NCBI GenBank assembly: GCA_963205415.1
Contig: CAUJJS010000241.1
Coordinates: 1-40,322 of the forward strand
Direction: 5' to 3'
DNA length: 40,322 bases
From: Pseudomonadota bacterium
Lineage (GTDB): Bacteria; Pseudomonadota; Gammaproteobacteria; Xanthomonadales; Xanthomonadaceae
The position numbers and the translations under genes were made by a program. The stretch's first letter is position 1. Every line of letters begins with the position of its first letter. The notes under the pieces are model-generated. The model searched no databases and was not told where the DNA came from. It was given only the letters and a program-made list of their open reading frames with translations. Of the stretch, positions 21,505-30,969 are shown piece after piece.

Positions 21505-21530
21505 GCCGCGCCTGCCCAGGTGGGCGCGGC
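21505..21530. other. Intercistronic hairpin before the spanin gene
   Basis: GCCGCGCC pairs with GGCGCGGC around a ten-base loop, ending ten bases before the i-spanin start region. It may control access to that ribosome binding site. Confidence 0.5.
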
Positions 21531-21547
21531 AAACCAAGGATGAAACC

Positions 21548-21925
21548 GTGACCCGGATCTACATCATCATCGGTGCATTGCTGGCCCTTGCCGCCGCTGT
21601 GTGGACGCTGGATAGCAGCGCGTACAAGCGCGGGGCTGCCGCCGGCGATGCGCGGGCCAAGGCGGCAGAGGATGCGCTCAAGGCCGCGCTGGATGCGAAC
21701 AAGGATGGAACGGATCTCGCAGCCCGACTGCGCTCCGCTCTGTCGCAGTGCCACGAGCAGAACAAGGTTGACGTGCGCACCGCGCGGGCAGCATCCGAAG
21801 CGGCACGCGCCGATGCCGACCGCATCGCAGCTCAACTTGCCGAACAGAACGCCAAGCGCATCGCGCAGCAATCCGGAGAGTGCCGGTCCTGGGCGGAGCA
21901 AGCGGCCTGCGGGAGCGTGCAGTGA
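21548..21925 (+). CDS. Rz-like inner-membrane spanin
   Basis: A 125-residue protein with an N-terminal signal-anchor (IYIIIGALLALAAAVWTL) and a long alanine-rich, charged periplasmic coiled-coil (RAKAAEDALKAALDANKDGT onward). It ends in a short Cys-containing tail (CRSWAEQAACG). This is the classic i-spanin layout. It acts after the endolysin by disrupting the outer membrane together with the o-spanin encoded next. The GTG start has AAGGA upstream, and the stop overlaps the next GTG (GTGA). Confidence 0.75.
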   Translation: MTRIYIIIGALLALAAAVWTLDSSAYKRGAAAGDARAKAAEDALKAALDANKDGTDLAARLRSALSQCHEQNKVDVRTARAASEAARADADRIAAQLAEQNAKRIAQQSGECRSWAEQAACGSVQ

Positions 21926-22404
21926 GCCCGAACTATTCCCACGCCGGGCTGGACGTGCCGCCCGTGGTTCCCATGCACGACACCGGCCGCGTGGCTGTGT
22001 TTGTTGGCGTGGGTTACCGCATGCTCACCGTTGCGCAGGCCCGCGCCTTGGCCGAGCGACTCACGCGCATCAGCGCGCAGGTGGAAAGCGTGTCGCGCAC
22101 GATGGCATCGAGCATGGCGCTGTGCGTTTTCCTTCTGCTCGCCGGCTGCGCATCGGCACCGAATGTGATCACGCGCACGGTGACGGTGGATGTGCCGGTG
22201 GCAACGCGCATGCCGATCCCCGGCGACCTGATTGCGCCCTTCCGCGTGGCAGAACCCGACCCGGCCTGCTGGCGCGACACCCACCGCGAATTCTGCAACG
22301 GGCAACTCGTGGCCATCCGCGACATGTACCGCGCCGCACTCGCCACCTGCGATGCGCGCATGACCCAGTTGCGCGCGCTGGACAAACCCGGGGGCAAGCC
22401 ATGA
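21922..22404 (+). CDS. o-spanin (Rz1-like) ORF with N-terminal extension
   Basis: A 160-residue ORF from GTG 21922. Residues 60-75 contain a lipoprotein-type signal with lipobox (ALCVFLLLAGC) followed by a periplasmic domain of about 85 residues with three further Cys. This portion, from ATG 22102 or 22114, is the expected o-spanin. The first 60 residues (NYSHAGLDVPPVVPMHDTGR; LTVAQARALAERLTRISAQV) look like a separate small protein. Either two proteins are made, or a fusion exists in which the lipobox is internal. No good Shine-Dalgarno supports the inner starts. Confidence 0.65.
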   Translation: MSPNYSHAGLDVPPVVPMHDTGRVAVFVGVGYRMLTVAQARALAERLTRISAQVESVSRTMASSMALCVFLLLAGCASAPNVITRTVTVDVPVATRMPIPGDLIAPFRVAEPDPACWRDTHREFCNGQLVAIRDMYRAALATCDARMTQLRALDKPGGKP

Positions 22405-22727
22405 TTGCCAATCCCTGGGCGGAAGGTTTCGACGAGCAAGCGCACGCCATGTTCATGGACATCGGGCTTGCCGATGTCGGCACGTACACCGCACCAGCCG
22501 GTGCGCCTGTCGAGAGGCGCGTCTACGAAAATCCAGGCGCGCAGAACCTTGGCGAGTACGGCCAGGTGCTTGCGCCGCGCACCGTGATCGGGTTTCTGCT
22601 GGCTGATGGCCCGGTGGTGAAGGGTGCCCAGGTGGTGGTGGCCGGCATCACCTACGTGTTGCAAGCCATCGACCTTGCCGACGAGGACGACGGCAGCGTG
22701 CAGTGGTGGGTGGTGCGCAATGCCTGA
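22401..22727 (+). CDS. Head-tail connector protein (FII-like)
   Basis: A 108-residue protein placed as the first connector gene. It is a beta-rich sequence (GAPVERRVYENPG; LAPRTVIGFLLADGPVVKGA; ITYVLQAIDLADEDDG), fitting the small head-tail attachment proteins of the gpFII type. The similarity is by pattern and place only. It overlaps both neighbours, consistent with a coupled connector operon. Confidence 0.6.
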   Translation: MIANPWAEGFDEQAHAMFMDIGLADVGTYTAPAGAPVERRVYENPGAQNLGEYGQVLAPRTVIGFLLADGPVVKGAQVVVAGITYVLQAIDLADEDDGSVQWWVVRNA

Positions 22728-23184
22728 GCCAATCTCATGGCGCGCGCTCGAAGCGCTCAAGGCGATGCTGGCAGAGATCCGCATTGCCGACGGCTATCAC
22801 ACCGACCTCGGTCTTGCGCCGGTGTATCTGGATCGTGGCCAGAACGTGGACGCCAACGCTGCATTCACCGTGATCATCGCCAACGAGATCACGGCGGTCG
22901 AAGAAAAGAGCAATCGCAACATTCTCGCCAGCACCATGGATATCACCGTGGAGTTCTGCATTCCGCCGCTCGCCGGCGTGAATTCCGAGCTGCTTGCGCA
23001 TCGCGGGCGCGCCGATGTCGTGCGCGTGCTGATGAATGACCTGCGCGGCCAGGTGCAAGGCTTCAGCAAGCTCCAGATCACCGGCACGCGCATCACCAGC
23101 GCGATTGAGCCGGGCTCATCCCTTGTCATTGCCCAGGTGTCGGCGCGGGCCGCCCTGAGTGAATCAACAACGCCCGCGACATAA
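22720..23184 (+). CDS. Tail terminator / tail completion protein
   Basis: A 154-residue protein with the usual tail-terminator layout: N-terminal helix (SWRALEALKAMLAEIRIADG), a central strand region and a C-terminal beta strand (SSLVIAQVSARAAL). It resembles gpU-type proteins in order and size. It caps the tail tube and meets the head connector. The start overlaps the previous gene by eight bases. Confidence 0.6.
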   Translation: MPEPISWRALEALKAMLAEIRIADGYHTDLGLAPVYLDRGQNVDANAAFTVIIANEITAVEEKSNRNILASTMDITVEFCIPPLAGVNSELLAHRGRADVVRVLMNDLRGQVQGFSKLQITGTRITSAIEPGSSLVIAQVSARAALSESTTPAT

Positions 23185-23198
23185 CCGGAGATTCAACC

Positions 23199-24011
23199 AT
23201 GGCCGCACCCAAAGTTCGTCAATTTGCCGGGGACTTCCGCATGTGGCGGAAGGCCGTAGACGGCAGCCTCACGCCCGTCATTCCAGAGGCGCTGGATCCC
23301 GAGCGCAATCAGCCCATCGAAACGAACGCTGTGTCGTTTGCGTACGAGGCGGGCGATGAAACCACAATCAACTCGAAGCGTCGTGGTGCGCTCTACAACC
23401 AGCCGATCTTCACGGACGCATTGCCAGGCACCACGAGCGTTTCCATCACCCTGCTTGAGGTGCCGACGCCGATCCTGGCTCGCGTGCTGTACGGCTCGGC
23501 GGCGGATGCGGCGATCAGCACCGGTACCGTTACCGATGGCTCGGTGACTGTCGAGCGGTTGAATGGCCCGATCCAGCTTGCCCACCGCTACATCAAGTCC
23601 AGCCCCACGCCGACCATCGAAACCGCTGGCGCGGTGGCGCTGGTTGCTGGCACCGACTACACGATTGACCTGCGCAAAGGCACCATCGTGATCCTGTCGG
23701 CCGGAGCTGTCGGCGCGACGATCAACGTCGGCGACGTGCTCACCGTCAACTACGGCTATGAGACCGTCACCGGCACCACCATTCTGGGCGGCGCAGTGCC
23801 CACCGAGTCGTTCTTCATCACGGGCGACATGGAAGATCGCGTATCCGGCGAGCAGGGGTATCTGCAGATTTACGAAGTGAAGCTGCAAGTGGATGGCGAG
23901 ATCGACTGGCTGGCCACGGAGCCGCTTTCGCCGGTGCTCACCGGCAAGGCTCTGGTGCCGAATGGCGCGCCTGCGCCGTACAAATTCAGCGTGTACAAGC
24001 AGGTGGTGTAA
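23199..24011 (+). CDS. Major tail tube protein
   Basis: A 270-residue beta-rich protein preceded by GGAG. Sequence and place suit a gpV-like tube subunit (DFRMWRKAVDGSLTPVIPEA; TTSVSITLLEVPTPILARVL; FFITGDMEDRVSGEQGYLQI). It polymerises around the tape measure to form the tail tube. The length is somewhat above the common 150-250 residues, and the middle part (DYTIDLRKGTIVILSAG) may be an extra Ig-like insertion. Confidence 0.75.
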   Translation: MAAPKVRQFAGDFRMWRKAVDGSLTPVIPEALDPERNQPIETNAVSFAYEAGDETTINSKRRGALYNQPIFTDALPGTTSVSITLLEVPTPILARVLYGSAADAAISTGTVTDGSVTVERLNGPIQLAHRYIKSSPTPTIETAGAVALVAGTDYTIDLRKGTIVILSAGAVGATINVGDVLTVNYGYETVTGTTILGGAVPTESFFITGDMEDRVSGEQGYLQIYEVKLQVDGEIDWLATEPLSPVLTGKALVPNGAPAPYKFSVYKQVV

Positions 24012-24014
24012 CCC

Positions 24015-24230
24015 GTGGCCAAGGCGCGCAAGAAAGCGTCGGCACCCGGGGCGCAAGCTCCGGGTTTCGATGCGTCTGCGCCCGCCGTTCGGCGGTATCG
24101 GTTCGCGCGCGCTCACACGCATGCAGGCGTTGAATACGTCGCAGGCGACAGCATCGATCTGAGCGACGCAAAGGCCGATTTGATCCGCGCGTTCGGCGGC
24201 GAGGATGTGATTCTGAGCGACGGGGAATAG
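24015..24230 (+). CDS. Small protein in the tail chaperone position (DUF7210-like)
   Basis: A 71-residue protein with a basic start and a compact domain (RYRFARAHTHAGVEYVAGDS; ADLIRAFGGEDVI). This pattern is common in small phage proteins located between tube and tape-measure genes. The GTG start is three bases after the tube gene. It might replace the G/GT tail chaperones, since no frameshifted pair was seen. Confidence 0.55.
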   Translation: MAKARKKASAPGAQAPGFDASAPAVRRYRFARAHTHAGVEYVAGDSIDLSDAKADLIRAFGGEDVILSDGE

Positions 24231-24233
24231 CGC

Positions 24234-24875
24234 GTGGCTCGGGCACGGAATCGAAAGAACCAGGCGATCAAGTTCGCGCTCAACGGCAAGCGCGCAGACG
24301 ACGCGTACGGACTGAGTGAACTTGTCGGCCGCTACGTTGGCCGCGTGGATGTTGCAAAGAAGCGGGCCACTGTCAGCCTGGCGCGCCGCGCCGGGCCGGC
24401 AGTCAGCCGTGAAATCCGTGGCGCGTTCAACGTACGGGCGCGTCAACTCAGCGGCAAGATCACCGCCAAGAGCACCGGCGACTCGCTGCGCATCTATGCC
24501 TTCGACCGGCGCATTCCGCTGATGGAATTCGGCGGCAAATGGGCAGGGCGCAAGAGCCCCGGCGCCATGGCATCGGTGCTGCGTGGCCAGCCGGAGATTT
24601 ACGCGCACTCGTTCATCCGCACGGTTTCAGGTCTGCGTTCAATCCGGGTGCGCCAACAGCGTGGCGGCGGTCGTGTACCGCGCGGCCCGTTGCAGATGCT
24701 GTACGGGCCATCGCCGCGCGACATGATCATCGGGCGCCGGTCGGATCCGGAGACCAGGGCCGGCGAAGGGTTCTACCCGACGAGCGTTCGCGAGAATGTC
24801 GCCGACCAGCTGGTCACGTTCTACGTCGGCGAGCTCAAGCGCCTGATGGATTTGGGGGTTGGGCGTGGCCGGTGA
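24234..24875 (+). CDS. gpZ-like minor tail protein
   Basis: A 213-residue basic protein compatible with the minor tail protein Z family (VSLARRAGPAVSREIRGAFN; LSGKITAKSTGDSLRIYAFD; IPLMEFGGKWAGRKSPGA). In lambda, gpZ takes part in tail completion. Its C-terminus (VTFYVGELKRLMDLG) overlaps the tape-measure start. The GTG start at 24234 lies three bases after the previous stop. Confidence 0.7.
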   Translation: MARARNRKNQAIKFALNGKRADDAYGLSELVGRYVGRVDVAKKRATVSLARRAGPAVSREIRGAFNVRARQLSGKITAKSTGDSLRIYAFDRRIPLMEFGGKWAGRKSPGAMASVLRGQPEIYAHSFIRTVSGLRSIRVRQQRGGGRVPRGPLQMLYGPSPRDMIIGRRSDPETRAGEGFYPTSVRENVADQLVTFYVGELKRLMDLGVGRGR

Positions 24876-27800
24876 CTTCAAGCAAGTAATCGAGATCGCC
24901 ATCCAATCGGCTGGTGATGAAAATGTGCGCGCACTGCTCAAGTCGCTGCGTGACCTGGGCGACAGCGCAGAGCTGAGCGATGACCAGCTTTCCGGGTTGA
25001 CGGAAGAGCTGAAGGGCTTGGCGGAAGCCAAAAATGCGGTTGACTCCATAGTCAAGCTCAAGGCGTCTCTCAGCGAAACCGGATCGAACCTGGCCTTGGC
25101 CAAGACCGGGTTGGAGGAACTCAACAAAGAGTTCGACAACGCAGACCAATCGAGCGCCAGGGTCAAGCGCGCATTCGCGAATGCGGAAAAGGCCGTTGCC
25201 GATCTTGCGGCCAAGGAAGGCGCGCTCAAGCTTGAGCTGGAAAAGGCAAACGGCGTCATCGCCAAACACGGCCTGGACTCTGAGCGACTTGGTGACGCGC
25301 AGCAAGAGCTTGCGCGCAGATCCGGCGAAGCGGCATCACGCATTTCCGAGCTCGGCAAAGAGGCGGACAAGGGCGGGCGCTTCACCCGCGCCCTGCAGGC
25401 GGCCACCGAAGCGGGAGCCAGAGGATTCGCCAAGCTGCGCGATGGCGTGAACAGCTTGGGCAATGCGCTGTTGAAGATCACCGGCCTGGCCGGCGCGGTT
25501 GGCGCTGCGCTGTCGTCTCTGAGCGTGTCGCGCTTTTTTGGCGGCGCGGTTTCCTCGGCCACGGAGTTCGAAGCCGCGCTTTCGCAGGTGCGCGCAGTAT
25601 CAGGGGCGACCAACGAGCAGTTGGCGCGGATGCGCGCCGCTGCCGAGAACGCATCAAAGACCACGACATTCTCATCGCTGGAAGCGGCGACCGCACTGGG
25701 AGAGCTCGCCAGGGCATCCGGTGACGCCGATGCCGCGATCTCGCAGCTCGGGCCCACACTCGCGTTGGCTCAGGCTGCGGGTATTGGGGCATCGGAATCT
25801 GCCGCGATCCTGACCACGACAATCACGCAGTTTGGTCTTGCCGCCGGTGACGCAACGCGAGTTGCTGATCTGTTCGCGCGCGAAGCCAACTCGACCCAGG
25901 ATGATGTGACGAGCCTGGGCAACGCGATGTCGTATGCGGCACCGTTGGCCAGGCAGTTGGGCGTATCGATAGAAGACACCACGGCGATTCTAGGCGCGCT
26001 GGCAGATCAAGGTTTCCGTGGCGAGCGCGCAGGCACTGCGCTGCGCAACGTGTTCACGCAGATGATCGACCCCGCAAGTGCGTTCCGCACGGAGTTGAAC
26101 GCGCTTGGGATCAAAACCAACAATTTCAGCGAGATTATCGAGCAGCTCGCGGCGCAGGGTGAAAAGAGCCAGGCGGCCCTGCTCGCACTTGGTGACCGCG
26201 CCGGTCCTGCTATCACTGCCCTGGTCACCACCGGCGGCGCCGGAATTCAGCGACTCACCGCAGACTTTCGGGGCGCGGCAGGCGAAGCCGAGCGCACTGC
26301 GCGGGTGATGTCGGAGAACTTCTCCGGTGCATCCTCGCGCCTGACCAATGCCTTTGATGCGTTGCGGCGAGCGCTGGTTGATCCGATTCTTGATCCGCTG
26401 GCCAAGCAGTTTGATTCCGTCGCGCAAAAGATCCGTGCGTTTGCCGAGACTGCGCAGTTTGAGCGCATCAAGAATGCGGTCAGGGACTTCGCGGTCGGTG
26501 CGACCGACGCGATCATCAGGTTTGCTTCAAGTGTCGATTTCAGCAAGGTGGCTTCGGCCATCGAGGGCTTTGCCACATCGACCAACGAGTTCTTCACGAA
26601 GATCAAGGATGGCGCATCATCCGTAGGCACGGCGCTGAGCGTGGTGGGCGGCCTCATCAGCACGCTGTTCAACGGCATTCAAACCGTGATACTGGGCGCC
26701 GCCGCTGCCTCGACGGCAGGGTTTGCCGCGATGTTGAAAGGTGCCGGTCTCGTCGCTGAGGGCGTGGCCAGGATCTACGGAAATTATGAGCTGCTCAAGC
26801 CGGTCTTCGACAGCGTCAACGAGAAGATCGGCGGTATCACCGCGATTGCGGCGGAGTTCGGGCGTCGGGCAGTTGAGAATGGGCGTGAAACCCGGGACGC
26901 CTTCGTCGGCTTGTCCGATGCGTTGTCCGGCACCGGCGATGCTGCGGCCAGCGCGGAAGCGGCAATCGATGGAGTTGCCAACCCCCTGAAGTTCTCTGCG
27001 GAGAACGCGGCAGAGCTTCGGCGACAGTTCGAAGCGCTGCCCGAGCATCTGCGGAGGATTGTCGAGCCGGGACTCCGCGCGCAGGGTCTGTTCGACGAGC
27101 TGGCTCGAACAACGCCAGGGACCGCCAGCGGAGTCACGTCGACCGCCGAGGCTTTGAAGCGGGCGGAGAGTGCGGCAACTAGCGCATACAACGAGCTTGC
27201 CAGGCTTTCCGGCGCTGGCGATACGTCGAGCCAGGCATTTCGGAATGCGCAGGCGGCGTACGTTGCGGCAAACGCAGCACTTGCGAAGCTGCGCGGCGAA
27301 TCCGAGGCGACGACAAAAGCCGCGAAGGACCTTGCCGCTGCGCAAGAACGTCTAGGCAAGACGCAAGCCAAGTTGTCTGCCGAAGCTGCTCAGGCAGCCA
27401 CCGATCTCGACCTGATCTACAAGAGCTATCTTTCCGGCTCGTCGGCAATTGAAGACGTCCGTCGGTCGTTCGACAAATACGCCGCGGCGTTGCGCGCTTC
27501 GGTCTCTGACAGCGATTCCTGGAAACAAGAAACCACCGAGAGCATGCTTGCGGTGAAGGCGGCGGCGCTTGGGATCGGAGAGATCAAGGGGCCGGAATTC
27601 AAGGCTGGCAACACCCAGCCTCTGACCGATGGCCTGCAGCAAGTCAGCCAGGGCGCGCAAGTCGCAGCGGAAGGCTTGGCGCAGGTGGAAACGCAGGCCG
27701 ACGCGACCTCGCAAAGTGCTGGCGGTGCTGCACAGGCAATCAAGAATATCTACGAGGGCTTCGCCAACGAACTCGGCAAGGTCTCCGAAGCTGCGGTCCT

Positions 27801-28656
27801 TCGCTTCAACGAAGTCACCCGGCGCATCTTCGAACTGGGTTCTGGCATCGCCGATTTTTCCGGTCTGGCTCGCTTTGGCAAGGCGGCGCAGGATGCCTAC
27901 ACCATCGTCAACGGTGAGATCGCGAAGCAGCGCGGGGAGGTTGCTGCGCTGGCGCAGTCGTACGGGGAGCTGACCGACGCCGCGTTGCAATCGATGATCA
28001 ACTCGCGCGGTGGCGTGGACAACGTGGCGGCGGGTTTGGCCGAGATCGCCGAAGCGGCGCGCAACGGCCAGTCGGAATTCCAGTTGCTTGGCGCTCAGGA
28101 TCTGAGTGGCTTGGCGTCGTCGGCCGACGCCGTGGCGGATCGCGTGCGGCGCATCGGTGAGGAGGCTGCCGAATCCGAGCGCCAGCTCGCAGACATGGCG
28201 GCCAGTTTTCAGGATCAGATTGACCAGATCAACGGCAACCAGGCGGCTATCGAGAATCGTCGGTTCCAACAGGACCTTGAGCGCCTGGAGGAATTGCGGC
28301 GCGCCACGGGCGAGGCGCAGAACAGCGAGTACAACCAGGCGGTTGCTGCGGCCGAACGGCTGCACCAGTTGAAGCTGAGCCAGATTCGCGAGCAGGAACA
28401 GGCGCAGCGCGAAAGCGATTCGCGCACGTCCGGCGGCGCATCAAGCAACGCCGGGTCATCGCCGCGCCCGGCGGGCAATTCCGGCAGCCAGGGCAATGGC
28501 TCAAGCGGCGGGTTCGGCGGCGTGCCGGTCAACATCAATCTCAACGGGCAAACGGTGCCGGTGAACGTGAACAATCAGGGCGACCTCAATCGCTTGATCG
28601 CGCTGCTGCGGCAGGCGATGCAGGGCAGTGGCGCGGGAGGGTCTCTCATTGGCTGA
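24865..28656 (+). CDS. Tail tape-measure protein
   Basis: A protein of about 1263 residues, very rich in Ala, Glu and Ser. It has an N-terminal coiled-coil (residues 1-190), a TP901-type core at about 225-410 (EFEAALSQVRAVSGATNEQL; ILGALADQGFRGERAGTALR) and hydrophobic stretches around 590-640. A long C-terminal coiled-coil and a Gly/Ser-rich tail close the sequence. Its length sets tail length; about 1.26 thousand residues imply a long tail of roughly 170-190 nm by the usual rule. I chose GTG 24865 over TTG 24859. Confidence 0.92.
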   Translation: MAGDFKQVIEIAIQSAGDENVRALLKSLRDLGDSAELSDDQLSGLTEELKGLAEAKNAVDSIVKLKASLSETGSNLALAKTGLEELNKEFDNADQSSARVKRAFANAEKAVADLAAKEGALKLELEKANGVIAKHGLDSERLGDAQQELARRSGEAASRISELGKEADKGGRFTRALQAATEAGARGFAKLRDGVNSLGNALLKITGLAGAVGAALSSLSVSRFFGGAVSSATEFEAALSQVRAVSGATNEQLARMRAAAENASKTTTFSSLEAATALGELARASGDADAAISQLGPTLALAQAAGIGASESAAILTTTITQFGLAAGDATRVADLFAREANSTQDDVTSLGNAMSYAAPLARQLGVSIEDTTAILGALADQGFRGERAGTALRNVFTQMIDPASAFRTELNALGIKTNNFSEIIEQLAAQGEKSQAALLALGDRAGPAITALVTTGGAGIQRLTADFRGAAGEAERTARVMSENFSGASSRLTNAFDALRRALVDPILDPLAKQFDSVAQKIRAFAETAQFERIKNAVRDFAVGATDAIIRFASSVDFSKVASAIEGFATSTNEFFTKIKDGASSVGTALSVVGGLISTLFNGIQTVILGAAAASTAGFAAMLKGAGLVAEGVARIYGNYELLKPVFDSVNEKIGGITAIAAEFGRRAVENGRETRDAFVGLSDALSGTGDAAASAEAAIDGVANPLKFSAENAAELRRQFEALPEHLRRIVEPGLRAQGLFDELARTTPGTASGVTSTAEALKRAESAATSAYNELARLSGAGDTSSQAFRNAQAAYVAANAALAKLRGESEATTKAAKDLAAAQERLGKTQAKLSAEAAQAATDLDLIYKSYLSGSSAIEDVRRSFDKYAAALRASVSDSDSWKQETTESMLAVKAAALGIGEIKGPEFKAGNTQPLTDGLQQVSQGAQVAAEGLAQVETQADATSQSAGGAAQAIKNIYEGFANELGKVSEAAVLRFNEVTRRIFELGSGIADFSGLARFGKAAQDAYTIVNGEIAKQRGEVAALAQSYGELTDAALQSMINSRGGVDNVAAGLAEIAEAARNGQSEFQLLGAQDLSGLASSADAVADRVRRIGEEAAESERQLADMAASFQDQIDQINGNQAAIENRRFQQDLERLEELRRATGEAQNSEYNQAVAAAERLHQLKLSQIREQEQAQRESDSRTSGGASSNAGSSPRPAGNSGSQGNGSSGGFGGVPVNINLNGQTVPVNVNNQGDLNRLIALLRQAMQGSGAGGSLIG

Positions 28657-29056
28657 CATCGTGCTCGGTGGCGTGACGATCTCCGAAGACCTGCAGTGGA
28701 CCGACGAATTCGGCGACGGCTCTGATCTGATTGGCCACGACCAGCGCGTGACCATCACCGGTGCGCTGGTGATCCAGGCCAGCGCGCAACAGGCCGGCCG
28801 CAAGATGACCCTGCAGGGCCGCATGGATGGCGACTCAGGATTCGGCGCTTTGACGCGTGCGCAAATCAACGCTCTGCGCGCCTTGGCTGCGGTGGCGGGC
28901 GCGGTCTACTCGATCACGCTGGCCGATGGCCGCGTGTTCAGCGTGGTGTTTCGCCGCAGTGATGGCCCGGCGGTCGAGGCCTCTCCGATCAAGCATATCC
29001 AGCCGGCCGAAGATGCCGATCTGTACTTCCCGACAATCCGACTTCTGATGGTGTAG
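28649..29056 (+). CDS. Tail tip protein, small
   Basis: A 135-residue protein directly after the tape measure (ADIVLGGVTISEDLQWTDEF; ALRALAAVAGAVYSITLADG; VVFRRSDGPAVEA). It starts with TTG at 28649 inside the tape-measure gene's end, with GGGAGGG upstream; the GTG at 28628 is less well placed. By position it should be a distal tail or tip adaptor. No named family was recognised. Confidence 0.6.
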   Translation: MADIVLGGVTISEDLQWTDEFGDGSDLIGHDQRVTITGALVIQASAQQAGRKMTLQGRMDGDSGFGALTRAQINALRALAAVAGAVYSITLADGRVFSVVFRRSDGPAVEASPIKHIQPAEDADLYFPTIRLLMV

Positions 29057-29059
29057 GCA

Positions 29060-30967
29060 ATGGCAATCACTTCACTCGACATCAAGTTCCGGCAATCCGA
29101 AAGGATGACGGATTTCAGCGACGGCGGTGGCCGCATGGCGGCGGTCGAGATCGTCGACGGCGACATGAACAATGTGTTTCCGGATCGCTCCGACCTTGGC
29201 GCGATCCTTGGCAATGTGAGCCTGCGCAAGATGTTCCTGCACGTGGACACGGTGAATACCGACACCTACCTCGGTGCCTTCGTTTTTCTGACCGATCCGC
29301 CGACCGAACCGCTGGTTGACGTGACCCTGTTCAACACGGCGAGCGCCACCGATGAGCGCACTGCGGCGCGCAACTACGTGGAGGCGTACCGGATCAAGGG
29401 CACCAAAACGCAGTACACGCTGTACGGCACCCACCTGGCCGGGCAGATGACTCTTCAGGTCTACTGCCGCGCGGAAATTGCCTCGCCGGACATCGGCGAC
29501 GTGCTGTGCCTGAGCGTGGAGGCCGCAGGCTACACGCCGACGGAGCAATACGTGCGCGTGCAGGAAGTGGCGTCGCGCATCACGGCAACTTTCGAGGATG
29601 CGCAGGGCCAGTTCGAACGCGATGTGTTGGTGATCCAGATCAGCCAGGCACTGGACCAGAACTTCGTAGGCCAGGAAGACCCCAAGCGCTTCACGGGCGA
29701 TTCTCCGCCGCCGACCAAGATCCGCACCACCAGCGTGGCCAACGCCGCGAAATACTATGCGGTGAAGCCGACGACGGAATCGGCGGCGCTCGGTGCGCTC
29801 ACGGTGAACATCGGCAGCCCGTACGTGGCGATCGTGCCCAGCGCGCAGGCGGAAACGCCAATCGTCGATCAACTGGCCGGGCTTGGCTCGGTGGCCTTGA
29901 TCAAATCCAGTGCGGCCGCTGCGTTGACCTTTTCCGGATCGATGTCCGGTGCGGCCGATGCGCTGGTCACGCGCTATTTCGGCACGCCGTTTGCGCGAAA
30001 GTCGCTGAACATCACCTTCGGCGGCATCGCCCTGCGTGACGACGGCGCTGGCGGCATCGAGCCGGTGGACCCGGTGAACACCGGCTGGAGTGGCGTTGCA
30101 GACTACAGCACCGGGGCATTCGCCATTGCGCGCGACATCGGGTTCAGCGGATCGGTTTCGGCCACCGCCACGGCGGCTGGCGCCATCACGGAGCAGGCGT
30201 ATTCGATACCCATTGTGGTGACGCCTGCAACGCGGCAGCAGACCTACGTGTATCAGATCCCGGCGCAACCTTCGCCCGGCACAGTCATCATTGACTATCG
30301 CGCGCTCGGCAAGTGGATCCGTCTGACAGACAACGGCGCTGGCCAGCTCGGCGGAAACGCAGGCGAGGGCAGCGGCACGATCAACTACGCGACCGGCAGT
30401 GTTGCCGTCACGCTCGGGGCGCTGCCGGATGTCGATAGCGCGGTGATTCTGGCCTGGGGCACTGACCTGCGCGCGCACGATTCGCACGGCGAGATCACCA
30501 TCCAAACGCCGACATTCCGCCAGCAGCTCGACCACCCGGGCGTTGTGCCGGACACGCTGAGCATGTCATGGGTATCCGGTGGCAACGCCAAGTCCGCGAC
30601 CACGGACGCGGCAGGCGCCATCACCGGCGATGCCACGGGCAGCGTGGATCACTTCGCCGGTGTAGTGACCTTCACCACGTCGGCCGTGCCGGATGGCTTG
30701 ATCACCTACACATACGATTACGTGGACCCCGCCGATTCGTGCAGCGAGGTTTTCACGCCGACGCCGTCGTCCGGGTCTGCGTCCGTGACCACGGCATTCG
30801 CGATTGCGCAGAACACGGTGCGCGCTTCGTGGTTTGTGTCAAGGAACATTCCGCCGCCCGTCGTCCGCCAACTCACTGCCACCGACAACGGTTCCGGCGG
30901 TTGGGCTGGCGGTGTCGTGGGCACCATCAACTACGCCACTGGCGCAATCACGCTTGAGGTCGAATAA
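29060..30967 (+). CDS. Large tail tip/fibre protein with repeated beta modules
   Basis: A 635-residue beta-rich structural protein. The first 200 residues look like one domain (SLDIKFRQSERMTDFSDGGG; NYVEAYRIKGTKTQYTLYGT). Four related hairpin modules follow, near residues 350, 445, 530 and 620: GVADYSTGAFAIA, GTINYATGSVAVTLG, GSVDHFAGVVTFTT and GTINYATGAITLEV. Such modules are frequent in tail-tip and fibre proteins. It sits third after the tape measure, where host-contact proteins begin. Function beyond that is inference. Confidence 0.6.
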   Translation: MAITSLDIKFRQSERMTDFSDGGGRMAAVEIVDGDMNNVFPDRSDLGAILGNVSLRKMFLHVDTVNTDTYLGAFVFLTDPPTEPLVDVTLFNTASATDERTAARNYVEAYRIKGTKTQYTLYGTHLAGQMTLQVYCRAEIASPDIGDVLCLSVEAAGYTPTEQYVRVQEVASRITATFEDAQGQFERDVLVIQISQALDQNFVGQEDPKRFTGDSPPPTKIRTTSVANAAKYYAVKPTTESAALGALTVNIGSPYVAIVPSAQAETPIVDQLAGLGSVALIKSSAAAALTFSGSMSGAADALVTRYFGTPFARKSLNITFGGIALRDDGAGGIEPVDPVNTGWSGVADYSTGAFAIARDIGFSGSVSATATAAGAITEQAYSIPIVVTPATRQQTYVYQIPAQPSPGTVIIDYRALGKWIRLTDNGAGQLGGNAGEGSGTINYATGSVAVTLGALPDVDSAVILAWGTDLRAHDSHGEITIQTPTFRQQLDHPGVVPDTLSMSWVSGGNAKSATTDAAGAITGDATGSVDHFAGVVTFTTSAVPDGLITYTYDYVDPADSCSEVFTPTPSSGSASVTTAFAIAQNTVRASWFVSRNIPPPVVRQLTATDNGSGGWAGGVVGTINYATGAITLEVE

Positions 30968-30969
30968 CC

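Noticed and set aside
23193-24608. 471-codon - strand ORF opposite the tail tube and gpZ-like genes
   Set aside because: It is a high-GC shadow of well-supported + strand genes. The same applies to 29072-30535 and 30931-32631 on the - strand.
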